From Pacificoceanicola sp048553275 (GTDB taxonomy: Bacteria > Pseudomonadota > Alphaproteobacteria > Rhodobacterales > Rhodobacteraceae): a stretch of DNA of 64,000 nucleotides. This document shows positions 27,210 through 35,476 of this stretch, piece after piece. The DNA is taken from positions 62,001-126,000 of the forward strand of contig NZ_JBLZMW010000004.1 in NCBI RefSeq assembly GCF_048553275.1, written 5' to 3'. Positions within the stretch are counted from its first letter, which is position 1. Every line of letters starts with the position of its first letter. A program made the translations under genes and the position numbers. Under the pieces are notes generated by a model. The model did not search any database, was not told the DNA's origin, and saw only the letters and a list, made by a program, of their open reading frames with translations.

Positions 27210-27914
27210 ATGAAAAAGGTTTACGGCTCGGCGGCGGAGGCCCTTGACGGCATCCTGCACGACGGGATGCTGATCGCCGCGGGGGGCTTTGGCTTGTGCG
27301 GTATTCCCGAACTGCTGATCGATGCGCTGGTCGAGAGCGGCGTCAAGGATCTGACCGTCGCATCGAACAACGCGGGCGTGGATGGGTTCGGCCTTGGCAA
27401 ACTGCTGGAAACCAAGCAGATCAAGAAGATGATGTCGTCCTATGTTGGGGAAAACGCCGAGTTCATGCGGCAGTACCTGTCCGGGGAGCTTGAGTTGGAA
27501 TTCAACCCGCAGGGGACCCTGGCCGAGCGCATGCGCGCCGGCGGAGCGGGTATTCCGGGCTTCTACACCAAGACCGGCGTCGGCACCCAGATCGCCGAGG
27601 GCAAGGAAGTGAAGCAGTTCCATGGCGAGGACTACATCCTCGAAGAGGGCATCTTTGCCGATCTGGCTATCGTGAAAGCATGGAAAGCGGACGACACCGG
27701 CAACCTCGTGTTCCGCAAGACCGCCCGCAACTTCAACCCGCCCGCTGCCATGTGCGGCAAGATCTGTGTGGTGGAGGTCGAAGAAATCGTCCCGCGCGGC
27801 TCCATCGACCCCGATCACATCCACCTGCCGGGCATCTATGTGCACCGGATCATTCAAGGCGAGCACGAAAAGCGGATCGAACAACGCACCGTGCGCAAGC
27901 GGGAGGACGCATAA
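27210..27914 (+). CDS. scoA: 3-oxoacid CoA-transferase subunit A
   Basis: The 234-residue subunit carries the CoA-transferase I pattern GMLIAAGGFGLCGIPELLID, then LTVASNNAGVDGFGLGKLLE. With subunit B it moves CoA from succinyl-CoA (or a related donor) to acetoacetate or other 3-oxoacids in ketone-body and polyhydroxybutyrate use. AAGGGAGTAG precedes the ATG. Its TAA overlaps the ATG of the next gene (ATAATG). Confidence 0.92.
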   Translation: MKKVYGSAAEALDGILHDGMLIAAGGFGLCGIPELLIDALVESGVKDLTVASNNAGVDGFGLGKLLETKQIKKMMSSYVGENAEFMRQYLSGELELEFNPQGTLAERMRAGGAGIPGFYTKTGVGTQIAEGKEVKQFHGEDYILEEGIFADLAIVKAWKADDTGNLVFRKTARNFNPPAAMCGKICVVEVEEIVPRGSIDPDHIHLPGIYVHRIIQGEHEKRIEQRTVRKREDA

Positions 27915-28537
27915 TGCCCTGGGATCGCAATCAAATGGCGGCACGTGCCGCAGAGGAACTCGAAGACGGCATGTACGTGAACCTCGGGATCGGTATCCCG
28001 ACGCTCGTTGCCAACTACGTCGGTGACAAGGACATCACGCTGCAATCCGAAAACGGCATGCTCGGCATGGGCCCGTTCCCCTTCGAGGGCGACGAAGATC
28101 CGGACCTGATCAACGCGGGCAAGCAAACCATCACCGAGCTGTCGCGCACGTCCTACTTCGACAGCGCCATGAGCTTTGGCATGATCCGTGGCGGCAAGAT
28201 CGCCGCGGCCATCCTCGGTGCCATGGAAGTGGCCGAGAACGGCGATCTGGCGAACTGGATGATCCCGGGCAAGCTGGTCAAGGGGATGGGCGGCGCCATG
28301 GACCTCGTGGCCGGCGTGAAAAAGGTGGTTGTGGTCATGGATCACACCAACAAACACGGCGACAGCAAGCTGCTCAAGGCTTGCACGCTGCCGCTGACGG
28401 GCAAGGGAGTGGTGAATCGTATCATCACCAACCTTGGCGTTCTGGACGTCGTCGAGGGCGGCCTGAAGATCGTCGAATGCGCCGATGGCGTGACCGAAGA
28501 AGAGCTGCGCGCGGCGACCGAAGCAACGATCGTCTGA
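27914..28537 (+). CDS. scoB: 3-oxoacid CoA-transferase subunit B
   Basis: The 207-residue subunit starts MPWDRNQMAARAAEELEDGM at the ATG that overlaps the scoA stop. It has NLGIGIPTLVANYV and the catalytic Glu in SENGMLGMGPFPF, followed by GAMDLVAGVKKVVVVMDHTN. It forms the active heteromer with the upstream subunit. Confidence 0.93.
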   Translation: MPWDRNQMAARAAEELEDGMYVNLGIGIPTLVANYVGDKDITLQSENGMLGMGPFPFEGDEDPDLINAGKQTITELSRTSYFDSAMSFGMIRGGKIAAAILGAMEVAENGDLANWMIPGKLVKGMGGAMDLVAGVKKVVVVMDHTNKHGDSKLLKACTLPLTGKGVVNRIITNLGVLDVVEGGLKIVECADGVTEEELRAATEATIV

Positions 28538-28560
28538 TCATTCATCAACGCGCAAAACAA

Positions 28561-28594
28561 AACGCCCCGGCTCTCTGAGCGCGGGGCGTTTTTC
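28561..28594 (+). terminator. Intrinsic terminator after scoB
   Basis: AACGCCCCG and CGGGGCGTT pair around a 12-base loop, followed by TTTCTTTC. It lies 24 bases after the scoB stop. Confidence 0.85.
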
Positions 28595-28608
28595 TTTCGC
28601 GGGCCCTG

Positions 28609-28690
28609 GTCTTCACGGGTCCACAAATATCCTGGGGGGCCGGGGGTGAACCCCCCGGCGGTCGGGGCAGGCAACGCCTGATCCGAAACC
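28609..28690. repeat. Composite intergenic hairpin repeat, divergent copy
   Basis: The segment has the block ACAAATATCCTGGGGGG followed by a C-rich/G-rich hairpin (GGGGG...CCCCCC) and GGCAGGCAACGCCTG. It resembles, with changes, the repeats at 36593-36740, 45750-45812 and 56180-56217, whose shared core is an AAATACCTC-like word beside a G5/C5 hairpin. Confidence 0.5.
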
Positions 28691-28692
28691 CC

Positions 28693-29235
28693 TCAAAGCC
28701 CGTCATAGGTGCAAAGTGCATGCACCTCCATACCCATCGCCTCAAGCTTTTTGCGCCCTCCAAGGTCCGGCAAATCCACGACAAAGGCACAGCCGATGAT
28801 CTCTCCGCCAAGTCGTTCGACCAGCTTGATCCCGGCCTCCGCGGTGCCACCGGTGGCCAGCAGGTCATCGACCAACAGGATCTCTTCGCCTGGCAAGATC
28901 GCATCGTCGTGGATCTCGACCACGGCCTCGCCATATTCGAGCTGGTATTCCTCCGAGATCACGGCCCCAGGCAATTTGCCTTTCTTGCGGATCGGCACGA
29001 ACCCGGTGGAGAGCTGGTGCGCGATGGCGCCGCCAAGGATGAACCCGCGCGCCTCCAACCCCACGACCTTGTCAAAGCGCACCCCGGCATAGGGGTGCAG
29101 CAGCTGGTCGATGGCCATGCGAAAGCCGCGCGGATCGGCAAAGAGCGTCGTCACGTCTCTGAACAGGATCCCCTCATGGGGAAAATCGACAATGGTTCGG
29201 ATATAGTCCTGAACCTGCTTGGTTTTCACACTCAT
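28693..29235 (-). CDS. apt: Adenine phosphoribosyltransferase
   Basis: The protein has 180 residues from ATG at 29235 (MSVKTKQVQDYIRTIVDFP). It makes AMP from adenine and PRPP. The PRPP-binding loop is EILLVDDLLATGGTAEAGI, and GLEARGFILGGAIAHQL and IRKKGKLPGAVISEEYQLEY are family-specific. The start overlaps the lysE-family stop, and mtnP lies upstream in the same operon, which supplies the adenine it uses. Confidence 0.96.
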   Translation of the reverse strand: MSVKTKQVQDYIRTIVDFPHEGILFRDVTTLFADPRGFRMAIDQLLHPYAGVRFDKVVGLEARGFILGGAIAHQLSTGFVPIRKKGKLPGAVISEEYQLEYGEAVVEIHDDAILPGEEILLVDDLLATGGTAEAGIKLVERLGGEIIGCAFVVDLPDLGGRKKLEAMGMEVHALCTYDGL

Positions 29236-29855
29236 GTCGCTCTCCTCAGCGAAGCGGTCAGCACGCCCATGGCGATCAGCGTGGCCCCGCCGGCGCGGGT
29301 CAGCCATGTGATTACGGAGGGGCGCGCGATGGTCCGGCGCAGCCGGTCTGCCGCCAGTGCGTAGGCCAGCGCATTGAGCGCGGCAAGGCTGACGAAGGTG
29401 GCGATCAGGATTGCGAATTGCGGCAGCAGGGACGCGCTTGCGTCGATGAACTGCGGCACAAAGGCGATGAAGAAGGCGATGCTCTTTGGGTTGAGCGCGG
29501 TGACGAGGGCGTTGTGCGTAAACACGCCCTTTGCCGTGACTTCAGCCGCGGGCAGGTTCAGCCCAGTTGATGGCGCGGAGCGGAGCAGCTTGATGCCCAG
29601 CCAGATGAGATAGGCCGCGCCGATCCATTTGAGTGCCGTGAACAGCGCGGCAGAGGTGGCAACAAGCGCGCCAAGTCCCAGCAGAGACAGGCTCATGGCG
29701 ATGAAATCCCCGGTGGCGACCCCGGCGGCGGAAGCCATGGCAACGCTGCGCCCCTTGCTGAGCGCGTAGGACAGGACAAGCAGCACAGTCGGGCCGGGGA
29801 TCAACAGGAGCGCGGTCGAGGCGGCGACGAAGGTCAGCCAAAGGTCAAGCGACAT
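29232..29855 (-). CDS. LysE/RhtB-family exporter
   Basis: The 207-residue protein has about six hydrophobic segments and the LysE start pattern LIPGPTVLLVLSYALSKGR. The family exports amino acids and related small molecules. It lies between mtnP and apt with eight bases and a four-base overlap respectively, so it probably belongs to the same transcript. The substrate is unknown. Confidence 0.9.
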   Translation of the reverse strand: MSLDLWLTFVAASTALLLIPGPTVLLVLSYALSKGRSVAMASAAGVATGDFIAMSLSLLGLGALVATSAALFTALKWIGAAYLIWLGIKLLRSAPSTGLNLPAAEVTAKGVFTHNALVTALNPKSIAFFIAFVPQFIDASASLLPQFAILIATFVSLAALNALAYALAADRLRRTIARPSVITWLTRAGGATLIAMGVLTASLRRAT

Positions 29856-29862
29856 CAGCGGT

Positions 29863-30744
29863 TTATCCTGCGTTCAGGACACGGCCCGCCACCGCGTCCA
29901 GCTTGGCCAGCACTGCCGGATCGCGGCGGTCAGGGGCGGTCATGACGGCGTGTTCAAGGGCGCGGTCGCAGCCATGCGGGCAGGGCGTGCGATCCGCGCC
30001 GAGCAGTGCAGGCAAGCGGCGCACAAGATCGCGGCCTTTTTCCGCATTGCCCATGAGGACCTTGATGATTTCGTTCACGTCGACCTCGCCATGCTGCGGA
30101 TGCCAGCTGTCGTAGTCGGTGACCATGGCGATGGAGGCATAGCACAGCTCTGCCTCGCGGGCGAGTTTGGCCTCGGGCATGTTGGTCATGCCGATCACAT
30201 CGGCGCCCCACTGTTCGCGGTACATCTTCGACTCGGCAAGGGTGGAGAATTGCGGACCTTCCATGGCAAGATAGGTGCCGCCGTTATGGATGGTGATGCC
30301 CGCGTCCTGCGCCGCCGCGAAACACGCCGCGCCGAGGCGGGGACAGGTGGGATGCGCGACGCTGACATGGGCGACGCAACCTGTTCCGAAAAAGCTTTTC
30401 TCGCGGGCAAACGTCCGGTCAATGAACTGATCCACAACGACAAAATCACCCGGAGCCATCTCTTCCCGGAAGGAGCCGCAGGCGCTGATGCTGATCACGT
30501 CGGTCACGCCGAGGCGCTTGAGCGCGTCGATATTGGCGCGATAGGGCACGTCGGTCGGGCTGTGGACATGGCCGCGCCCGTGGCGGGGGAGAAAGGCCAT
30601 TTTGACACCATTGAGGCTGCCGGTCAGGATCTGATCCGAGGGCGCGCCCCAAGGGCTGTCCACCGTGGTCCAGCTCGCCTCTTCCAGGCCGTCGATTTCG
30701 TAAATGCCCGATCCGCCGATCACGGCAATCATCGTCTGGCTCAT
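29863..30744 (-). CDS. mtnP: S-methyl-5'-thioadenosine phosphorylase
   Basis: The protein has 293 residues from ATG at 30744, which has GGAGATT in front; an ATG two codons earlier is possible. It splits methylthioadenosine into adenine and methylthioribose 1-phosphate. Family motifs are IAVIGGSGIYEIDGLEE, FLPRHGRGHVHSPTDVPYRA, CGSFREEMAPGDFVVVDQFI and YLAMEGPQFSTLAESKMYR with the conserved Met-Glu. The downstream apt gene recycles the adenine. Confidence 0.95.
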   Translation of the reverse strand: MSQTMIAVIGGSGIYEIDGLEEASWTTVDSPWGAPSDQILTGSLNGVKMAFLPRHGRGHVHSPTDVPYRANIDALKRLGVTDVISISACGSFREEMAPGDFVVVDQFIDRTFAREKSFFGTGCVAHVSVAHPTCPRLGAACFAAAQDAGITIHNGGTYLAMEGPQFSTLAESKMYREQWGADVIGMTNMPEAKLAREAELCYASIAMVTDYDSWHPQHGEVDVNEIIKVLMGNAEKGRDLVRRLPALLGADRTPCPHGCDRALEHAVMTAPDRRDPAVLAKLDAVAGRVLNAG

Positions 30745-30989
30745 GCCCAATCTCCATTCGTTGGTCGGGGGCAGGGTGCAATGACGGAGGATTGAAGGGA
30801 AGAGCCTTCACCGCAATGTGCGCGAATTCTGCGCGGCGGTGTGAAGGGCTGGCGCTGCGTACAAAAGTATTCCGTGATATTTGCAACAGTCCCGACTAAT
30901 AGGGCTTTAAGGGACCGCACGGTGGGGCCGCTCTGGCCTTTTATGCCGCATCGCAGTAGACGCAGTCGCGCGAACGAAAGGACCCCCCC

Positions 30990-32606
30990 ATGAAAAAAGC
31001 TCTGCTGGCGCGTTTCGCCAATCGCCTGGAATTGCCCGATCTGTCTTTGATGCCCGATGAGAAACTGACCGTGGGACGGCTCAGGATCGAATTGCTGGCC
31101 GGGCTGACCGTGGCGCTGGCGCTGGTGCCTGAAGCGGTGGCATTTGCCTTTGTCGCTGGCGTCCATCCCTTGGTCGGTCTCTACGCCGCCTTCATGGTTG
31201 GCCTGATCACGGCGCTGTTTGGCGGTCGTCCGGGCATGATCTCGGGCGCGACCGGCGCGCTGGCGGTGGTGATGGTGGCGCTGGTGGCGCAGCACGGCGT
31301 GGAATACCTGTTCGCAACAGTGGTCCTGATGGGAATCTTGCAGGTTTTTGCGGGGGTTATGCAGTGGGGTAAGTTCATCCGGCTGGTGCCGCATCCGGTC
31401 ATGCTTGGCTTCGTGAATGGTCTGGCGATCGTGATTTTCCTTGCCCAAATGAGCCAGTTCAAGGTGCCGGGCAGCGCGTTGGAACCGGGGGGCGGTGAAT
31501 GGCTCAGCGGACTGCCCTTGATCCTGATGCTCGGGCTGACAGGGCTGACCATGGCGATCATCTGGGGCGTGCCGAAACTGACCCGCGTGATCCCGGCGCC
31601 GCTGGCCGGTATCGGCATCGTGGCGGCCATCGTGATCGCCTTTGGCCTTGATGTGCCGCGTGTGGGCGACATGGCGTCGATCAAGGGCGGGCTGCCGCCG
31701 TTCCATATCCCGAGCGTGCCGTTGAACCTCGAAACCCTTGAAATCATTCTGCCTTATGCGGTCATCCTCGCGGCCATCGGCCTGATTGAAAGCCTGCTGA
31801 CGCTAAACCTCGTTGGCGAGATGACCAATAAACGCGGCGGCGCCAGCCAGGAGTGCATCGCGCAGGGCGCGGCGAATCTTGTCACGGGGTTTTTCGGCGG
31901 CATGGGCGGCTGTGCGATGATCGGGCAGTCGATGATCAACGTGAAGTCCGGCGCGCGGACGCGAATCGCGGGAATCGCGGCGGCGTTGTTCCTGCTGATC
32001 TTCATTCTCTTTGCCTCGCGGCTGATCGAATTGATTCCGCTGGCCGCGCTGGTCGGGGTAATGTTCATGGTCGTGATCGGGACCTTCGCGTGGAACTCAT
32101 TGAAGATATTGGCAAAAGTCCCTGCGATGGATGCCTTTGTCATCATCCTCGTGACTGTGGTAACGGTGATGGAAGACCTTGCCGTGGCGGTTGTCGTGGG
32201 GGTGATCGTGAGCGCGCTGGCCTATGCGTGGAACAATGCGCGGCGCATCCACGCCAAGACCTACACCACGCCGGAAAACGCCAAGGTCTACCAAGTGCAG
32301 GGGCCGCTGTTCTTTGGCTCCTCGGACGGATTTATCGAGATGTTTCAACCGGATAGCGATCCAAATGTGGTTATCGTCGATTTTGCGGACAGCCGGGTCG
32401 TGGACCAGTCGGCGCTGCAGGCCATCGAGGCCGTGGCGGCAAAATACGAGGCGGCGGGCAAGTCAATCCAGTTGCGCCACCTGAGCCGCGATTGCCACCG
32501 TTTGTTGAACAAAGCCGGGCACTTGATGGTCGATAGCGACGATGATCCGGACTACCAGATCGCGGTCGATTACGAGGTCCGCACGGGCATCCTTGGCGGT
32601 CACTGA
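30990..32606 (+). CDS. SulP-family anion permease with STAS domain
   Basis: The 538-residue transporter has a SulP/SLC26 membrane domain of about 10-12 helices (RIELLAGLTVALALVPEAVA; LYAAFMVGLITALFGGRPGM; ATGALAVVMVALVA) and a C-terminal STAS domain from about residue 430 (VYQVQGPLFFGSSDGFIEMF; VIVDFADSRVVDQSALQAIE). Substrates in the family include sulfate, bicarbonate and organic anions; none is evident here. A clean terminator follows. Confidence 0.92.
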   Translation: MKKALLARFANRLELPDLSLMPDEKLTVGRLRIELLAGLTVALALVPEAVAFAFVAGVHPLVGLYAAFMVGLITALFGGRPGMISGATGALAVVMVALVAQHGVEYLFATVVLMGILQVFAGVMQWGKFIRLVPHPVMLGFVNGLAIVIFLAQMSQFKVPGSALEPGGGEWLSGLPLILMLGLTGLTMAIIWGVPKLTRVIPAPLAGIGIVAAIVIAFGLDVPRVGDMASIKGGLPPFHIPSVPLNLETLEIILPYAVILAAIGLIESLLTLNLVGEMTNKRGGASQECIAQGAANLVTGFFGGMGGCAMIGQSMINVKSGARTRIAGIAAALFLLIFILFASRLIELIPLAALVGVMFMVVIGTFAWNSLKILAKVPAMDAFVIILVTVVTVMEDLAVAVVVGVIVSALAYAWNNARRIHAKTYTTPENAKVYQVQGPLFFGSSDGFIEMFQPDSDPNVVIVDFADSRVVDQSALQAIEAVAAKYEAAGKSIQLRHLSRDCHRLLNKAGHLMVDSDDDPDYQIAVDYEVRTGILGGH

Positions 32607-32615
32607 CAAGGCGAA

Positions 32616-32646
32616 GGGCGGTCCGGTTAAGGGACCGCCCTTTTGC
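32616..32646 (+). terminator. Intrinsic terminator after the SulP gene
   Basis: GGGCGGTCC and GGACCGCCC pair around a seven-base loop, followed by TTTTGCTT, ten bases after the stop codon. Confidence 0.85.
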
Positions 32647-32680
32647 TTGAGGGGGACACGCTGCGGTTGCATCGCCCGGA

Positions 32681-32764
32681 GTTTGGTACGATTCGCGGCC
32701 TGTTTGGTACAAAACGCCGGGACCGTCTGCGCGGCGATGTCGGCCCGGTTAGCGAGTTTGGTAC
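32681..32764. repeat. Three copies of GTTTGGTAC
   Basis: The nonamer GTTTGGTAC occurs at 32681, 32702 and 32756 in the same direction in the gap between two convergent genes. The spacings are 21 and 54 bases. The function is unknown. Confidence 0.6.
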
Positions 32765-32815
32765 GTTTTCCACTCTCCGGCCGATCGAGCGGCGGTCGCG
32801 CCCTTTGACGTTGCG

Positions 32816-33478
32816 TCAATTCGGCAGAGAATGTTCCGCCGCATAGCCCGCGAGCGCATCCACGCTGCCAGTCTCCAGGATATGCCGCGCCGCAGCGATC
32901 CGCTCTGTCGGCCAGTCCCACCAACGCAGCGCGGTCAACGTGGCGATCTGCTCTTGCGAAAACCGCATCCTTACCACCTGCGCCGGGTTGCCGGCGACGA
33001 CGGCATAGTCGGGCAGGCTGCCGCGCACGACCGAACCGGCGCCGACAATGACTCCGTTTCCGATCTGCGCCCCCGGCAGGACCAACGCACCGTAGCCAAG
33101 CCAGACATCGTGACCGATGGTCATGGGCCGGGTGTCGGGCTGATAGCCGAGCATGGTCTCGGGGTCGAAGACCGCGAAGGGAAAGGTGGATGGGCCACGC
33201 ATGGCGTGATTGGCCGAAGAGCCGATGAAGCGGACGCCGTGGGCGATCTGGCAGAACTTTCCGATGGTCAGGGTCTCCTGACTGAACGGGAAGAGATACG
33301 GGGCGAGGTGTGCCGCCCAATCCGCAACCTCGCCAAAATCGCTGGCATAGGTGTGATCGCCGACGATCATGCGCGGGTGGTCGATGACCGATTTGAGGTA
33401 AACGGTGCCGGGATGGGCCGTGCCGTCAGGCAGCGTGATGGGGTGCGACAGATGCGCAGGGGGAAGGGCGTAAGGCAT
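32816..33478 (-). CDS. CatB-related hexapeptide-repeat O-acetyltransferase
   Basis: The 220-residue protein has left-handed beta-helix hexapeptide repeats (LTIGKFCQIAHGVRFIGSSA; MTIGHDVWLGYGALVLPGAQ; VIVGAGSVV) and the xenobiotic acetyltransferase pattern NHAMRGPSTFPFAVF and VVAGNPAQVVRMRF. Enzymes of this group acetylate chloramphenicol, streptogramins or sugars; without a database comparison, resistance should not be assumed. It stands alone, facing the SulP gene. Confidence 0.88.
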   Translation of the reverse strand: MPYALPPAHLSHPITLPDGTAHPGTVYLKSVIDHPRMIVGDHTYASDFGEVADWAAHLAPYLFPFSQETLTIGKFCQIAHGVRFIGSSANHAMRGPSTFPFAVFDPETMLGYQPDTRPMTIGHDVWLGYGALVLPGAQIGNGVIVGAGSVVRGSLPDYAVVAGNPAQVVRMRFSQEQIATLTALRWWDWPTERIAAARHILETGSVDALAGYAAEHSLPN

Positions 33479-33627
33479 GGAGCCTCCTTTGAAATCCGAG
33501 CTGTGTTCAGGGGTTCAAAGGGTCTGGTCCATGGTCGCCTCCATCGATTGATGGCAGCAGTTTACGGGAAAAGCAGGTCGTTGGCGAGTGTTTCACTCAT
33601 ACGGGGATGCATGGGTCCTATGCGGAC

Positions 33628-33894
33628 TCAGTTCCCGGTTTCACCGCACTCCGCCGGAGAGGAGCCCGCATCGCCGCAAGTCTGCTCGGCCATAGGCAGA
33701 TCCGAACGGACGACGTCGTCGGACAGCACGACGCTCTCCCACTCCTGACCGAGCACCTCTTCGGGCTCTTCATGGGTATTGGTGGGCACGGAGGGCTTTT
33801 CCGTCTCGGCCACCGCGCCGCCCGACAAGGCGATGACAGGCAAAAGGGCGGTGAGGGCCGCGATATGGGCACGTGTCTTGAAAGGCGCAGGCAT
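33628..33894 (-). CDS. Small secreted acidic protein of unknown function
   Basis: The 88-residue frame has a signal peptide (THIAALTALLPVIALSGGAVA-like, cleavage near AVAET) and an acidic mature part of about 60 residues with two cysteines near the C-terminus (EQTCGDAGSSPAECGETGN). CGGAGAAGGAT precedes the ATG at 33894. I do not recognise a family. The signal peptide and start context support expression. Confidence 0.6.
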   Translation of the reverse strand: MPAPFKTRAHIAALTALLPVIALSGGAVAETEKPSVPTNTHEEPEEVLGQEWESVVLSDDVVRSDLPMAEQTCGDAGSSPAECGETGN

Positions 33895-34225
33895 GACGAT
33901 CCTTCTCCGTAAGAAATCGGATGCAGACTAAACGTTTTGCCCCGGCGCACGAAATGTAATCGGGGGAGTTGGTAAAGCGTCGGGTAACCTTGTCTGGGTT
34001 GGTCTGCGGGCGACCTCTGCCACCAGCCGAAAAACGCGGGGGGTGTTGCGCCCGGAGTGATCTGGGCGTGGCGTCGACAGTTTTGCGGGGCAAAACTGCG
34101 ACTCTGCCACCAGCCGAAAAACACGGGGGGTGTTGCGCCCGGAGTGATCTGGGCGTGGCGTCGACAGTTTTGCGGGGCAAAACTGCGACTCTGCCACCAG
34201 CCGAAAAACACGGGGGTTTTTCGGC
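33895..34225. other. Intergenic region dominated by a tandem repeat
   Basis: The 331 bases contain the promoter region of the small secreted protein at the left and an 87-base tandem repeat at 34015-34216 (listed separately). Open frames that cross it translate the repeat and are not credible genes. Confidence 0.6.
34015..34216. repeat. 87-bp tandem repeat, 2.3 copies, each with a perfect hairpin
   Basis: Units begin at 34015, 34102 and 34189 with CTCTGCCACCAGCCGAAAAA; copies 1 and 2 differ by about one base (GCGGG/ACGGG after AAAA) and copy 3 is cut after 28 bases. Each full unit contains CAGTTTTGC-GGG-GCAAAACTG, a nine-pair palindrome flanked by TCG and CGA. The near identity shows recent duplication. 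Confidence 0.95.
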
Positions 34226-34226
34226 T
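34199..34226 (-). terminator. Terminator of the flavin reductase-like gene inside repeat copy 3
   Basis: AGCCGAAAAA and TTTTTCGGCT form a ten-pair stem with an eight-base loop. On the minus strand it directly overlaps the stop codon of the flavin reductase-like gene. One arm is the start of the tandem repeat unit, so the repeat seems to have spread from this terminator. Confidence 0.65.
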
Positions 34227-34831
34227 TACTCCCCCGGGCGGTTCAGGGCGAACTTTTCGCGCACCACGGTGTAATCCCGATAGCCCATGCGGCTCAGCGG
34301 GTTGAATTTCAGCACGTCGAAAATGCCATCGGTCAGGCAATCATCGCGCATGTGGATGCCGGTGACCTCGCCGAAGACAGCGAAATTGGCCTCGCCGGGC
34401 AGTTTGACGATGTCGGTCAGCTTGCATTCGAGGTTGGCAGGGGCCAGCGCCACGCGGGGGCAGTCGATGGTCTCGCACTGCGCCTTCTCGATGCTGGCTT
34501 CGGCGAATTCATCAACGCCCGCGGGATAGAAACCGGAGGTCGCGTTCATCGCATCGCGCATCGCGTATTCGACGATGTTGACACAGAAGACGCCGGTCTC
34601 GCGGATCTGGGCGACGCTGTCCTTGGTGTCCCCCCGGTCGGGCTTGGCCGAGGTCGAGGAAAACATCACCTGCGGCGGGACATAGGCCACGGCGTTGAAG
34701 AAGGAGTAGGGCGCGAGGTTGTCGCGGCCATCGCTGCCGCGCGTCGAGATCCAGCCGATAGGCCGAGGCGTGACGATGGCATTGAAGGGATTGTGCGGCA
34801 GGTCATGGCCGTCTTCCGGGCGGTAGAACAT
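34226..34831 (-). CDS. Flavin reductase-like, FMN-binding split-barrel protein
   Basis: The protein has 201 residues from ATG at 34831 (MFYRPEDGHDLPHNPFNAIV), which follows AAGGAGA; a longer frame to 34933 is not supported. The core matches flavin-reductase-like proteins: VTPRPIGWISTRGSDGRDNL, then SFFNAVAYVPPQVMFSS and GVFCVNIVEYAMRDAMN. The family reduces or binds flavin; partners are not visible here. It is divergent from an acetyltransferase gene. Confidence 0.9.
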   Translation of the reverse strand: MFYRPEDGHDLPHNPFNAIVTPRPIGWISTRGSDGRDNLAPYSFFNAVAYVPPQVMFSSTSAKPDRGDTKDSVAQIRETGVFCVNIVEYAMRDAMNATSGFYPAGVDEFAEASIEKAQCETIDCPRVALAPANLECKLTDIVKLPGEANFAVFGEVTGIHMRDDCLTDGIFDVLKFNPLSRMGYRDYTVVREKFALNRPGE

Positions 34832-34925
34832 CACGGTCTCCTTGTTGGATATCGGCCACCGCGTTGTTTGCGCGGCGGTTTGGGCCGTGATACCCGCAAT
34901 CAAAGAGGATTGCACGGGGTCGGAT

Positions 34926-35420
34926 GTGTTCACACTTGCACAGGAACTGCCGCAGGATTGGTGGGAGGTCGAGGCGCTGTATGACAGCTGTTTTGCGCCC
35001 GGACGGGTGCTTCTGAGCTCCTATCGTCTGCGCGAGGACGTGCCGCCCGTGGCGTCGCTGTGCCGTGTGGCCAAGGATGAAGACGGGCGCATCGGCGGGG
35101 CGATCCGCTACTGGCCGGTGCTGGTGGGCGCGAGCGAGGCGCTGCTGTTGGGCCCGATTGCTGTGCACCCGACGACGCAGGGCGAAGGGCTGGGGGCTTC
35201 GCTGATCCGCGATACGCTGGCGCGGGCGGAAGAGGAGGGCCATGCGCGGGTGCTGCTGGTCGGCGATCCGCCCTATTACCGGCGCTTTGGGTTCGAACCT
35301 CTGGCGGGGGTGGAGATGCCGCCGCCGACGAACCCGGACCGGATTCTGGGGGTGTCCCTGATCCCCGGCGCGTGGACTGGCGTGCGCGGAGAGGTCACGC
35401 GGATGCCGCAGAAGGGTTGA
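34926..35420 (+). CDS. GNAT N-acetyltransferase, YhbS-like
   Basis: I chose GTG at 34926 (164 residues, normal for the YhbS group); the frame is open back to a TTG at 34842, which would run into the promoter of the divergent gene. The acetyl-CoA site is LLGPIAVHPTTQGEGLGASL, and RVLLVGDPPYYRRFGFEPL is the YhbS pattern. The substrate is unknown. Confidence 0.85.
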   Translation: MFTLAQELPQDWWEVEALYDSCFAPGRVLLSSYRLREDVPPVASLCRVAKDEDGRIGGAIRYWPVLVGASEALLLGPIAVHPTTQGEGLGASLIRDTLARAEEEGHARVLLVGDPPYYRRFGFEPLAGVEMPPPTNPDRILGVSLIPGAWTGVRGEVTRMPQKG

Positions 35421-35476
35421 AATATCGCCAAAGGTTTACCAGCTATTAGCGAGTGGGGCCTTATGAGGGTACGGAT

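Noticed and set aside
32816..33478. Chloramphenicol or streptogramin resistance gene
   Set aside because: The CatB/Vat fold is shared by many sugar and metabolite acetyltransferases; nothing near it suggests a resistance role.
34015..34216. Possible CRISPR array
   Set aside because: The repeats are 87 bases, contiguous and without variable spacers, and no cas gene is present.
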